From Micromonospora eburnea (GTDB lineage: Bacteria > Actinomycetota > Actinomycetes > Mycobacteriales > Micromonosporaceae), in contig NZ_FMHY01000002.1 of the NCBI RefSeq assembly GCF_900090225.1, positions 6,324,001 through 6,388,000 on the forward strand: a DNA stretch of 64,000 bases. The letters run 5' to 3'. The translations under genes were made by a program, and so were the position numbers. The number at the start of each line of letters is the position of its first letter. Position 1 is the first letter of the stretch. The notes under the pieces are model-generated. The model was given only the letters and a program-made list of their open reading frames with translations. It did not search any database and was not told the origin of the DNA. This document shows, in pieces, positions 1 to 8,019 of this stretch.

Positions 1-996
1 GCGGATGGTCGCGCCCCGGAACGCGTAGATCGACTGGTCGGCGTCGCCGACCACGCACAGCTCCGCCGGCTCGACCCCCTCGGTGCCGGAGACCAGCTCC
101 TTGATCAGCACGTACTGGGCGTGGTTGGTGTCCTGGTACTCGTCGACGAGGACGTGCCGGAACCGGCGTCGGTAGCTCTCCGCGACGTGCGGGTGCGACT
201 GGAGCAGGTGCACCGTCGCCATGATCAGGTCGTCGAAGTCCAGGGCGTGCGCCTCGCGCAGCCGCCGTTGGTAGAGCGTGTAGGCCTCCGACAGGGCCCG
301 CTCGTTGGGGCCCTTGGCCCGGGTCGCGAACTCCTCCGGATCGACCAGTTCGTTCTTCAGGTTGGAGACCTGGGCCGCCAGCCCGCGCGCCGGGTAGCGC
401 TTTGGATCGAGGTCCAGCTCCCGGGCGACCAGTTGCATCAGCCGCCGGGAGTCGTCCGCGTCGTAGATCGAGAAGGTGGACTTCAGGCCGGCGTGCTCGT
501 GCTCGGCGCGCAGGATCCGGACGCAGGCCGAGTGGAAGGTCGACACCCACATCAGCCGGGCACGCGGGCCGACCAGCGCGGCCACCCGGTCCTTCATCTC
601 ACCGGCGGCCTTGTTGGTGAACGTGATCGCGATGATCTCGCCCGGGTGCACCCCCCGCGCGCCGAGCAGGTACGCGATCCGGTTGGTCAGCACCCGGGTC
701 TTGCCGGAGCCGGCGCCGGCCACGATCAGCAGGGGGGAACCGGCGTGGGTGACCGCGTCCCGCTGCGGGCCGTTCAGCCCGGCGAGGAGGTCCTGCGGGA
801 CCGACCGGGCCGACGGCTCCAGGTTGCCGCGCGACGACAGACGCGCCGAGCTGGAGCCGTCGCCGGCCGAGGGTGCGGTGGCCGGATCATGGCCGCCCGC
901 CGGGCCGGAGTTGTCGCCTCCGGGCCGGTGCGGCGAGGTCGGCCGGGAGGAATCCGGCGCGGGCGGGGACGCGGGAATGTCGAAGAGAGGATGCAT
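1..996 (-). CDS. pcrA: ATP-dependent DNA helicase PcrA/UvrD (3' end outside window)
   Basis: Superfamily 1A 3'-5' DNA helicase for nucleotide excision repair and clearing of replication blocks. Only the first 332 codons are present; the C-terminal helicase domain lies beyond base 1. After a poorly conserved Pro/Ser-rich N-terminus of about 70 residues, the Walker A motif GAGSGKT is visible with its Lys near residue 99, followed by TFTNKAAGEM (motif Ia). DEYQDTN (motif II) lies near residue 289, and GDADQSIYAFRGA (motif III) at the window edge. The start is the ATG at 994-996, before which no coding continues. A chorismate mutase gene sits next door on the other strand, as with uvrD1 and Rv0948c in Mycobacterium. 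UvrD1-type is therefore likely, but the distinguishing C-terminus is missing. Confidence 0.95.
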   Translation of the reverse strand, partial: MHPLFDIPASPPAPDSSRPTSPHRPGGDNSGPAGGHDPATAPSAGDGSSSARLSSRGNLEPSARSVPQDLLAGLNGPQRDAVTHAGSPLLIVAGAGSGKTRVLTNRIAYLLGARGVHPGEIIAITFTNKAAGEMKDRVAALVGPRARLMWVSTFHSACVRILRAEHEHAGLKSTFSIYDADDSRRLMQLVARELDLDPKRYPARGLAAQVSNLKNELVDPEEFATRAKGPNERALSEAYTLYQRRLREAHALDFDDLIMATVHLLQSHPHVAESYRRRFRHVLVDEYQDTNHAQYVLIKELVSGTEGVEPAELCVVGDADQSIYAFRGATIR

Positions 997-1101
997 CGCA
1001 CGGCGAGTCTATGCCGCCGGCCGGACACTTCCGGTCCGCGCCGGGCGGGACGAGACGAAGCCGTCATCGAGGTGTCACCGCCCACCCGTTGGCGGGATTC
1101 C

Positions 1102-1131
1102 TTGCGCGCCCCGCCCGCCGGTCGGCATACT
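1102..1131 (+). promoter_or_regulatory. Promoter for the aroQ leader transcript
   Basis: A TTGCGC box at 1102-1107 and a CATACT box at 1126-1131 are separated by 18 nt, as in a sigma-70/HrdB-type promoter. Transcription should start about 7 nt downstream, at or next to the GTG at 1139. The leader peptide would then be translated from a leaderless mRNA, which fits the absence of a Shine-Dalgarno sequence. This is inferred from sequence only. Confidence 0.55.
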
Positions 1132-1138
1132 CGACGGC

Positions 1139-1204
1139 GTGTTCGGTCAGCGCTTCTACTTTTACTACGGCACCGGGAGTCCGGCAGCCGTAGGTCGCGC
1201 CTGA
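1139..1204 (+). CDS. Leader peptide rich in Phe/Tyr codons, upstream of aroQ
   Basis: A 21-codon reading frame starts at GTG 1139 and ends at TGA 1202-1204. Codons 6-10 (1154-1168) read Phe-Tyr-Phe-Tyr-Tyr and codon 2 is Phe, so six of 21 residues are the end products of the chorismate mutase branch. The frame lies between a promoter and an intrinsic terminator, with aroQ next. This is the layout of a transcription attenuator such as pheL of enteric bacteria. No Shine-Dalgarno is visible; the start probably coincides with the 5' end of the mRNA. It is too short to have another obvious function. The regulatory role is inferred. Confidence 0.65.
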   Translation: MFGQRFYFYYGTGSPAAVGRA

Positions 1205-1251
1205 TCAACAGACCTGCGAAAGCCCCGGGCTCCTGGAGCCCGGGGCTTTTT
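1176..1251 (+). promoter_or_regulatory. Attenuator: alternative antiterminator and terminator hairpins before aroQ
   Basis: The terminator is an 11-bp perfect stem (arms 1221-1231 and 1237-1247, 5-nt loop) followed by a run of T. Bases 1176-1184 inside the leader frame can pair with 1225-1233, the left terminator arm, with eight Watson-Crick pairs and one G-U pair. This would block terminator formation. A third small stem (1192-1196 with 1211-1215) spans the leader stop codon. Mutually exclusive structures next to aromatic codons suggest ribosome-stalling control. The exact mechanism is not proven by sequence. Confidence 0.6.
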
Positions 1252-1298
1252 CGTCCCGGGATCCGGGCAGCGGGGCCCGAGACCCGAAGGGTACGACG

Positions 1299-1652
1299 AT
1301 GATGACTGACGTGGTGGAGTCCAGCGGTAGCCTGGCGCGGCACGACCAGCCGAACGAGACAGACCCGACCGGGGCCGCGACGGCCCGGACCGGCACCGAC
1401 GACTCGGCCGCGGCCGAGCGGATCGTGGCCATCCGGGAGCGGATCGACGAGATCGACCGCACCATCGTCGCGCTCTGGCAGGAACGCGCCGCCCTGTCCC
1501 AGGAGGTCGGAGCCACCCGGATGGCCGCCGGCGGGACCCGGCTCGTGCTCTCCCGGGAGCGGGAGATCCTGGAGCGGTTCCGTCAGGCGCTCGGCGCGGA
1601 CGGCACCCAGCTCGCGCTGCTGCTACTGCGTGCCGGCCGCGGACCCCTGTGA
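1299..1652 (+). CDS. aroQ: Chorismate mutase, AroQ type
   Basis: Converts chorismate to prephenate, the committed step to phenylalanine and tyrosine. The 117-residue protein has a variable acidic N-terminus of about 40 residues, then a single AroQ helical domain with RIDEIDRTIVALWQERAAL, a central SREREILERF helix and a C-terminal LLRAGRGPL. It resembles the short cytosolic enzymes of actinobacteria such as Rv0948c. That enzyme is known to be weak alone and activated by DAHP synthase; the same partnership is likely here but not shown. The start ATG at 1299 follows a GAAGG box by about 8 nt. The upstream attenuator suggests control by charged tRNA-Phe/Tyr. Confidence 0.92.
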   Translation: MMTDVVESSGSLARHDQPNETDPTGAATARTGTDDSAAAERIVAIRERIDEIDRTIVALWQERAALSQEVGATRMAAGGTRLVLSREREILERFRQALGADGTQLALLLLRAGRGPL

Positions 1653-1710
1653 GGCGAGCCGCCGGGGCGACCGGGCTGCGGCCGGGCGGGCCGGCCGGGC
1701 CCGGATACGA

Positions 1711-1753
1711 CGAACCGCCTGCCGGCGTCGGGCTGACTTCGGCAGGCGGTTCG
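1711..1753. terminator. Bidirectional terminator between aroQ and the opp operon
   Basis: A perfect 14-bp inverted repeat (1711-1724 and 1740-1753) with a 15-nt loop lies in the 107-nt gap between convergent aroQ and the last opp gene. There is no clear T run on either side, as is usual for actinobacterial hairpin terminators. Confidence 0.7.
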
Positions 1754-1759
1754 GGGGGA

Positions 1760-2773
1760 TCACGCCTCGTGGGTGGCCACGATCTCCCGCTGCTCGGCGA
1801 AGTGGCAGGCGCTCGGGTGGTCCGAGCCCCGGCGGATCTGGAGCAGCGGCACCTCCTGGGCGCACACGTCCTGCGCCTTCCAGCACCGGGTGCGGAACCG
1901 GCAGCCCGAGGGCGGGCTCACCGGGGAGGGGACGTCACCGGTAAGCCGGATGATCGCCTTGCTCTCCCGCACCGTCGGGTCCGGCACCGGCACCGCCGAG
2001 AGCAGCGCCTGCGTGTACGGGTGCGTCGGCCGCTCGTAGATCTCGTCCTCGGTGCCGATCTCCGCGATCTTGCCGAGGTACATCACCGCGACCCGGTCGG
2101 AGAGGTGCCGCACGACCGACAGGTCGTGCGCGATGAAGACGTACGACAGACCGAACTCGTTCTGGAGCTTCTCCAGCAGGTTCATCACCTGCGCCTGGAT
2201 GGACACGTCCAGGGCCGACACCGGCTCGTCGCAGACGATGATCTCGGGCCGCAGGGCGAGCGCCCGGGCGATGCCGATGCGCTGCCGCTGGCCGCCGGAG
2301 AACTGGTGCGGGTACCGGTTGATGTGCTCCGGGTTCAGGCCGACCAGGTCGAGCAGCTCCTTGACCTTGCTCCGGCGGGATCCCTTCGGAGCCACCTCGG
2401 GGTGGATCTCGAACGGCTCACCGATCAGGTCACCGACCGTCATGCGCGGGTTGAGCGAGGTGTACGGGTCCTGCATCACCAGCTGGATCTGCCGGCGCAG
2501 GCGCCGCAGCGCCCCACCGGAGAGCTTGGAGATGTCCTGCCCCTTGTAGATCACCTGGCCGGCGGTCGGCCGCTCCAGGTTCATCAGAACCCGGGCCAGC
2601 GTCGACTTGCCGCAACCGGACTCGCCCACCACGCCCAGGGTCTCGCCGGCCTTCAGGTCGAAGGAGACGCCGTCGACCGCCTTGACGTGACCGATGGTCT
2701 TCTTGAACACGACGCCCCGGGTGACCGGGTAGTGCTTGACCAGGTCACGGACCTCGATGATGTTCTCAGTCAC
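1760..2773 (-). CDS. Peptide ABC transporter ATP-binding protein (OppF/DppF-like)
   Basis: One of two ATPases powering uptake of oligopeptides or dipeptides. The 337-residue protein has Walker A GESGCGKS, signature FSGGQRQR, Walker B IIVCDEP and the H-loop in AHDLSV. It ends with the oligopeptide-transporter C-terminal extension carrying a [14 protein letters not shown] cysteine cluster, typical of the Opp/Dpp ATPases. The GTG start at 2773 overlaps the end of the preceding ATPase gene by 8 nt, so translation is probably coupled. It is the last gene of a five-gene operon read leftward (binding protein, two permeases, two ATPases). Substrate range cannot be told from sequence. Confidence 0.93.
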   Translation of the reverse strand: MTENIIEVRDLVKHYPVTRGVVFKKTIGHVKAVDGVSFDLKAGETLGVVGESGCGKSTLARVLMNLERPTAGQVIYKGQDISKLSGGALRRLRRQIQLVMQDPYTSLNPRMTVGDLIGEPFEIHPEVAPKGSRRSKVKELLDLVGLNPEHINRYPHQFSGGQRQRIGIARALALRPEIIVCDEPVSALDVSIQAQVMNLLEKLQNEFGLSYVFIAHDLSVVRHLSDRVAVMYLGKIAEIGTEDEIYERPTHPYTQALLSAVPVPDPTVRESKAIIRLTGDVPSPVSPPSGCRFRTRCWKAQDVCAQEVPLLQIRRGSDHPSACHFAEQREIVATHEA

Positions 2774-3809
2774 GGTTCACGAGCTCCTCGGCGAAGTGGC
2801 AGGCGCTGGCCCTGCCGCGGCCCAGCTGCAGCAGCGCGGGCAGCTTCTCCCGGCACACCGGCTGCGCCATCGGGCATCGGGGGTTGAACGCGCAGCCCGA
2901 CGGGATGTTCATCAGGTTCGGCGGAAGGCCCTTGATGGTACGGAGCTCCTGCCCCTTCTCGTCCATCCGCGGGATCGAGTTGAGCAGGCCGAGGGTGTAC
3001 GGGTGCGCCGGCTTGGCGTACAGGTCGTACACATCGGCTTCCTCGACGATCCGGCCGGCGTACATGACCGCGATCCGGTCCGCGACGTCGGCGACCACGC
3101 CGAGGTCGTGGGTGATCAGGATCATGCCCATCCGCCGCTCCCGCTGGAGTTCGCCGAGCAGGTCCATGATCTGGGCCTGCACGGTCACGTCCAGCGCGGT
3201 GGTCGGCTCGTCGGCGATCAGCACCTCGGGGTCCAGCGCCAGCGACATCGCGATCATGGCGCGCTGCCGCATACCACCCGAGAACTGGTGCGGGTAGTTG
3301 CTGTACCGGCCCTTGGCGTTCGGGATCTTCACCTGGTCGAGCATCTCGATCGCGCGCTTCTTGGCGTCCGAGCGGCTCATGCCGCGACGGATGCGGAACT
3401 GCTCGGCGATCTGGAAACCGACGGTGAAAACCGGGTTGAGGGCGGAGAGCGAGTCCTGGAAGATCATGGCGATGCCTTCGCCCCGGATCCGCCGCCGCTG
3501 CTCGGCGGACATCTTGAGCATGTCCTTGCCGTGGAAGCGGACCTGGCCGCCGGTGACGAAGCCGGGCGGGGTGTCGAGGATGCCCATGATCGTCTGCGCG
3601 GTGACGCTCTTGCCGGAGCCGGACTCGCCGAGCACGGCGAGGGTCTCCCCCGCGTCGACGTGGTACGTCACCCCGTTGATGACCTTGGCGACGCCGTCCC
3701 GGGTACGGAACTCCACCCGCAGGTCGTCGACCTCCAGCAGCCGGCCCGAGGGGCGGCCGGATCCGTCAGCGCCCGGCGCGGACTGCTCGGACACGAGAAT
3801 GTCGGACAA
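2766..3809 (-). CDS. Peptide ABC transporter ATP-binding protein (OppD/DppD-like)
   Basis: The 347-residue companion ATPase of the peptide importer. Walker A GESGSGKS, signature FSGGMRQR, Walker B VLIADEPTTA and H-loop ITHDLGV are all intact. The C-terminal oligopeptide extension (GCAFNPRCPMAQPVC) is present. The start is a TTG at 3807-3809, 8 nt after an AGGGGA box; a GTG six codons later is an alternative. It lies 10 nt downstream of the OppC-like permease gene and overlaps the OppF-like gene, consistent with one transcript. Confidence 0.93.
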   Translation of the reverse strand: MSDILVSEQSAPGADGSGRPSGRLLEVDDLRVEFRTRDGVAKVINGVTYHVDAGETLAVLGESGSGKSVTAQTIMGILDTPPGFVTGGQVRFHGKDMLKMSAEQRRRIRGEGIAMIFQDSLSALNPVFTVGFQIAEQFRIRRGMSRSDAKKRAIEMLDQVKIPNAKGRYSNYPHQFSGGMRQRAMIAMSLALDPEVLIADEPTTALDVTVQAQIMDLLGELQRERRMGMILITHDLGVVADVADRIAVMYAGRIVEEADVYDLYAKPAHPYTLGLLNSIPRMDEKGQELRTIKGLPPNLMNIPSGCAFNPRCPMAQPVCREKLPALLQLGRGRASACHFAEELVNRD

Positions 3810-3819
3810 CTCAGTTCCC

Positions 3820-4788
3820 CTATCGGAGCTTCGGGTCGAGGGCCTCGCGGACCGTCTCGCCGAGCATGACGAAGCTCAGCACGGCGGTGACGAGGAACGC
3901 GGAGGGGAAGAACAGCAGGTACGGCGCGACCCGGATCAGGTTCTGCGCCTCGCTGATCATGATGCCCCAGGACACCACCGGGCTCTTCAGGCCGATGCCC
4001 AGGAAGGAGAGCGTGGCCTCGGTGCCGATGAAGGAGCCGACCATGATCGTCCCGTACACCAGGATCGGCGCGAGGCAGTTGGGCAGCAGGTGCTTGAAGA
4101 TGATCCGGCCCGTGCCGGCGCCCAGCGCCCGAGCCGCGACGATGTAGTCGGCCTCCTTGGTGGCCAGCACCGCGGAGCGCATCAGTCGCATCACGACCGG
4201 CCAGCTCAGCACGGTCAGCGACATGATCACCAGGCCCATGATCGTCCACTCGTTGTTGTCAGTGCCCGAACCGTTGAAGGTGGTCAGGATGACGATCGAG
4301 CCGAGCACGAAGGGCAGGCCGAAGAAGATGTCCGCGATGCGGGAGAGCACCGCGTCCACCCAGCCGCCGCGGTAACCGGCGATCATGCCCATGGCGCCGC
4401 CGATCAGCAGGGTGCCGATCACGGAGAGCAGCGCCACCACGATCGAGGCGCGGGCACCGTAGATCGTCCGGGCGAACACGTCCCGGCCCTGCACGTCATA
4501 GCCGAACCAGGCGTCCGACGACGGCTTCACCAGGCTGCGGGACAGGTCGCCGTTCACCGCGTCGCCGGAGGTGAAGAGCGACGGGAACGCGGCCATCGCC
4601 ACGAAGAACACGATGAACGCGGCGGAGATCCAGAACAGCGGCTTCCGGCGCAGGTCGAGCCAGGCGTCGCCAAGGAGGCCGCGCGGCCGCTGCTGCTTCC
4701 CGGGGGCGACGTTGGTCGGCGCGCCACCCTCGGCAGGCGCCTCGACGCGGGGGGTGCTGACCAGCGATGCGGCACTCGGGTCGCTCAT
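3820..4788 (-). CDS. Peptide ABC transporter permease (OppC/DppC-like)
   Basis: Second membrane subunit of the peptide importer. The 322-residue protein has a cytoplasmic N-terminus of about 45 residues, then six predicted membrane segments. The permease EAA loop, EADYIVAARALGAG, is near the C-terminal third and docks onto the ATPases. ATG 4788 is preferred to the GTG two codons upstream because a GAGG box lies 7 nt before it. A 81-nt gap separates it from the OppB-like gene. Confidence 0.93.
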   Translation of the reverse strand: MSDPSAASLVSTPRVEAPAEGGAPTNVAPGKQQRPRGLLGDAWLDLRRKPLFWISAAFIVFFVAMAAFPSLFTSGDAVNGDLSRSLVKPSSDAWFGYDVQGRDVFARTIYGARASIVVALLSVIGTLLIGGAMGMIAGYRGGWVDAVLSRIADIFFGLPFVLGSIVILTTFNGSGTDNNEWTIMGLVIMSLTVLSWPVVMRLMRSAVLATKEADYIVAARALGAGTGRIIFKHLLPNCLAPILVYGTIMVGSFIGTEATLSFLGIGLKSPVVSWGIMISEAQNLIRVAPYLLFFPSAFLVTAVLSFVMLGETVREALDPKLR

Positions 4789-4869
4789 GCCCACACCTCG
4801 CTTCGCTCGGCGCGGGCCTGAGTGCCCACGCGCATTGCCTTGATGATCGGTTCGCTGTGTTCGCGGCGC

Positions 4870-5796
4870 TCACTCATAGCGAATCCTCGGGTCCAGGGCG
4901 GCGTAGAGCAGGTCTACCAGCAGGTTCATCACGAGATAGACGACCACCAGGACCACCACGATGCCGACAACGGTAGCGCTTTCCTTGGTGACGATCGAGC
5001 GGAGGACCTGGCGGCCGATGCCGTTGATGCCGAAGATGCCCTCGGTGATGATCGCGCCACTCATCAGGGCGCCGAGGTCGGTGCCGAGCAGGGTGATGAC
5101 CGGGATGAGCGAGTTGCGCAGCAGGTGCACGCCCACCACCCGACGCATGGGCAGGCCCTTGGCGATGGCGGTGCGGACGTAGTCGGCGCGCCGGTTCTCC
5201 GCGATGCTGGTGCGCGCCAGCCGGGCGATGTACGCCATCGAGGCGCTACCGAGCACGAAGCCGGGCAGGATCAGCTCGCTGATCCGCATCTCGGAGGAGA
5301 CGGTGGGCGTGACGATGCCCCACTTGACGCCGAAGAACCACTGGAGCACGAAACCGATGACGAAGACCGGCAGCGCGATCAGGAAGAGGGTGGAGACCAG
5401 GACCAGGTTGTCCAGGAAGCCGTTGCGCCGGAGACCGGTCAGCACGCCCGCGCCGAGACCGATGATGGCCTCGATGGCGAGCGCGACCACCGCCAACTTC
5501 AGGGTGTTGGGGTACGACGTCATGATGATGTCGCTGATCGGCCGACCACCGAAGGTGATGCCGAAGTCACCCTGGAACAGGTTCTTCATGTAGCTGGCAT
5601 ACTGCACCAAGATCGAGTCGTCGAGGTGGTACTTGGCGGTCATGACCGCGCGGAAGTTGTCCGGGCAGGCCCGATCGCCGCACTTGCCGGCGAAGGGATC
5701 GCCGGGAACCGACCAGACGAGCCAGTAGATCAGGAATGTCGTGCCGATGAACACCGGCACGAGTTGCAGCAGCCGTCTCAAGAGATAACGGCCCAT
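4870..5796 (-). CDS. Peptide ABC transporter permease (OppB/DppB-like)
   Basis: First membrane subunit of the peptide importer, 308 residues with six predicted membrane helices. The N-terminus MGRYLLRRLLQLVPV is the hallmark of the DppB/OppB group, and the EAA loop (RADYVRTAIAKGLPMRRV) is present. The reading frame is open upstream, but ATG 5796 is chosen because it carries the family N-terminus and follows a GGAGG box at suitable spacing. A large periplasmic-side loop with two cysteines (GKCGDRACPD) after the first helix is typical. Confidence 0.92.
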   Translation of the reverse strand: MGRYLLRRLLQLVPVFIGTTFLIYWLVWSVPGDPFAGKCGDRACPDNFRAVMTAKYHLDDSILVQYASYMKNLFQGDFGITFGGRPISDIIMTSYPNTLKLAVVALAIEAIIGLGAGVLTGLRRNGFLDNLVLVSTLFLIALPVFVIGFVLQWFFGVKWGIVTPTVSSEMRISELILPGFVLGSASMAYIARLARTSIAENRRADYVRTAIAKGLPMRRVVGVHLLRNSLIPVITLLGTDLGALMSGAIITEGIFGINGIGRQVLRSIVTKESATVVGIVVVLVVVYLVMNLLVDLLYAALDPRIRYE

Positions 5797-5888
5797 GGGG
5801 TGGTCCTCCAGACAGGGGGCGCGTCGGTTCGGCCGACACGGTGGCGACAACGTGCGAGGGGTTTGTTGTACACCCCCTCGCGGAACGG

Positions 5889-5928
5889 CCCCGGGTCGGG
5901 CTCACCGGTAGGCGAGCCCGACCCGGGG
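5889..5928 (-). terminator. Intercistronic hairpin after the opp binding-protein gene
   Basis: A perfect 15-bp stem (5889-5903 and 5914-5928) with a 10-nt loop starts 15 nt after the stop of the binding-protein gene and before the permease gene. It lacks a T run. Such a hairpin is expected to protect or partly terminate the message so that binding protein outnumbers the membrane subunits. Confidence 0.65.
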
Positions 5929-5942
5929 TCAGACCGTTCGGA

Positions 5943-7589
5943 TCAGAGCTCGACCGAGGTGATGTCGATCTCGCCGACGTTGGTCAGTTCCATCTTCTTG
6001 ATCTTCTCCGAGTGGCCGGACTGCTGGCCCTGGAAGTAGACCGGAATGGACGGAACGTCCTGGTCGATCTTCTTGACCGCCTCGGCGAACTTCTTGTGCG
6101 ACTCGTCGAGGCTGGGGGCCGCGAGGGCCTCCTTGGCCAGGGCGTCGACCTCCGGGTTGCTGTACAGACCGTCGTTCGAGGAGCCACCGGTCACGTAGAG
6201 CGGCATGATCCAGTTCTCCACGTCCGGGTAGTCCTGCTGCCAACCCGCACGGTAGGGACCGGTCATCTTGTGGGCGTTGATGTTCTGCCGGAAGACCGCG
6301 AAGGTCGGCATGGGGGTGGCGACAGCGTCGATGTTCAGGGTGGTCTTGATCTGCTGGGCCACGGCCTCCATCCACTCCTTGTGGCTGGCGTCACCGTTGT
6401 AGAACAGCTGCATCTTGCCGGTGAAGCCGCTGGACTCCGCGAAGAGCTTCTTGGCCTCGTCCGGGTTGTACTGGCAGGCGGTGCAGTTGCCCGGCTCGGC
6501 GCCCGGGGTCAGCGGGTTGGCCCAGCTGTCGGCCGGCGTGCGGTTACCGAAGAAGATCTTGTCGGTGATCGCCTTCCGGTCGATCGACAGCGAGACCGCC
6601 CGACGCAGCTTCGGGTCCTGGAAGCGCTTGTCGTAGATCGGGAAGGCGATGATGCCCGTCGACGGGGTGATGGAGGCGATGGCCCGGTCGCCCAGGTCGG
6701 CCTTCCACTTGTCGCCGGCCAGGGACGAGACCGGGACCTGCTGCATGAAGTCGATGGTGCCGGAGACCAGCTCGGCGTACGCGGCCGTGTCCTCCTGGAA
6801 GATCTTGACGGTGACGTCCTTGATCTTCATCCGGTCGCGCAGGCTGTAGTCGTCGAAGCGGGTCAGCTTGATCTCGATGTCGTCCTGCCACGAGACAAAC
6901 TTGACCGGGCCGTTACCGATCGGCTTCTTGCCGAACTCCTCCGGCTTCTGCGTGAAGAAGGCGTCCGGCAGCGGCACGAAGGCGCTGTAGCCCAGCTTGG
7001 TCGGCCACACCGCGGTCGGCGCGGCGAGGGTGGCCTCGAAGGTCCAATCGTCGATGACCTTGAGGCCGGACATCTCCTTGGCCTTGGGCTCCGGGGCCTT
7101 CTTCGGGCCGTCCGGGCCGTCCGGGTCCTCGGTGTAGACCTCGTCGAAGCCCTGGATGTCGGCGAAGAAGCTGGCGTTCTGCGCGCCGTTCGGGCCGTAC
7201 GCCGCCCAGTTCCAGGCCTTGACGAAGTTCTCGGCCTTGACGGGGGTGCCGTCGTGGAACTTGGTGTTCTGCTTGAGCTTGATCGTGAAGACCTTGGAGT
7301 CCTTGGTCTCGATCGACTCGGCAACCGCGTTCTGGGGGGCACCACCGTTGTTGGGGTACTCGACCAGACCGGTCCACAGGTAGTCGATGATCGCGCCGCC
7401 ACCGGTCTCGGTGGTGTCCGCCGGAACCAGGGGGCGCTCCGGCTGGGTGCCCTCAATGGTGATCGCGCCGTCCTTGCTGGCGCTGGCGTCGTCGCTGCCA
7501 CCACTGTTGTCGTTCGAGCAGCCGGACGCGACGAGCGCGAACGCCGCACCCACCGCGAGCGCGCCGCTCGCCCGCTTCGAGACTCTCAT
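5943..7589 (-). CDS. Peptide ABC transporter substrate-binding lipoprotein (family 5, OppA/DppA-like)
   Basis: Extracytoplasmic receptor of the peptide importer, anchored by a lipid. The 548-residue protein begins with a signal peptide (MRVSKRASGALAVGAAFALV) and a lipobox ASGC at about residues 22-25, followed by a Ser/Asp-rich linker. The remainder is an SBP family 5 domain, with motifs such as LKQNTKFHDGTPVKAENFV and RRAVSLSIDRKAI. ATG 7589 follows a GGAGG box by about 10 nt. It is the first gene of the operon and is separated from the permease gene by a 15-bp hairpin. A TGAAnTTCA-like palindrome lies in its 5' leader. Confidence 0.94.
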   Translation of the reverse strand: MRVSKRASGALAVGAAFALVASGCSNDNSGGSDDASASKDGAITIEGTQPERPLVPADTTETGGGAIIDYLWTGLVEYPNNGGAPQNAVAESIETKDSKVFTIKLKQNTKFHDGTPVKAENFVKAWNWAAYGPNGAQNASFFADIQGFDEVYTEDPDGPDGPKKAPEPKAKEMSGLKVIDDWTFEATLAAPTAVWPTKLGYSAFVPLPDAFFTQKPEEFGKKPIGNGPVKFVSWQDDIEIKLTRFDDYSLRDRMKIKDVTVKIFQEDTAAYAELVSGTIDFMQQVPVSSLAGDKWKADLGDRAIASITPSTGIIAFPIYDKRFQDPKLRRAVSLSIDRKAITDKIFFGNRTPADSWANPLTPGAEPGNCTACQYNPDEAKKLFAESSGFTGKMQLFYNGDASHKEWMEAVAQQIKTTLNIDAVATPMPTFAVFRQNINAHKMTGPYRAGWQQDYPDVENWIMPLYVTGGSSNDGLYSNPEVDALAKEALAAPSLDESHKKFAEAVKKIDQDVPSIPVYFQGQQSGHSEKIKKMELTNVGEIDITSVEL

Positions 7590-7623
7590 TCCGAGGGGCC
7601 TCCTCTTTCTAACCTGGTTCCGT

Positions 7624-7636
7624 CGTGAACTTCACG
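7624..7636 (-). promoter_or_regulatory. Candidate operator palindrome in the opp leader
   Basis: The 13-bp perfect palindrome CGTGAAnTTCACG lies 35-47 nt before the binding-protein start codon, just upstream of its ribosome binding site. Position and symmetry suggest a dimeric repressor site. No regulator is identified. Confidence 0.35.
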
Positions 7637-8005
7637 CACGTCTTTGGGGGGTGACACCAACCGCCGACCCGAACCACAGGTCGCCGGCTTACCGCAGAGG
7701 AAATCGGGACACCCCAGGGGTACCGATCCGCCGGGCACCACACCCAGGCGAGAGCACCACACAGGGCCGACAACCACCCAACGTCACAAGAAAACGACAT
7801 CGCGTGATCGGCGGACCCGACGAGGTGCCCACACCGAGGGTGAGGTGCTGCCACTGTGACACCCACCGGCCCGTTCCGTGAAGGTGCCGTTATCAAGCCG
7901 TTAGTTGGCCGCCACGTTGCCGATACTTGAGAAAAGATCATGAAACGTGCCGGTCATACCGCTCTGAACAGGTAAGACATGGTCACGTCGAGCCGGACCC
8001 CCGCG
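7637..8005. other. Divergent intergenic region, opp operon / PIG-L gene
   Basis: About 370 bases without a credible gene. The stretch is less GC-rich than its surroundings. A 110-codon frame on the minus strand (7609-7941) has no family resemblance and an unfavourable codon pattern. It should hold the opp promoter, which could not be placed with confidence. Confidence 0.5.
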
Positions 8006-8011
8006 TAGGCT
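8006..8011 (+). promoter_or_regulatory. -10 box (TAGGCT) of the PIG-L deacetylase gene
   Basis: TAGGCT lies 8 nt before GTG 8020, which predicts a leaderless mRNA. The same box and spacing recur before several other genes in this window. No convincing -35 box is seen. Confidence 0.5.
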
Positions 8012-8019
8012 CGGTGGCT

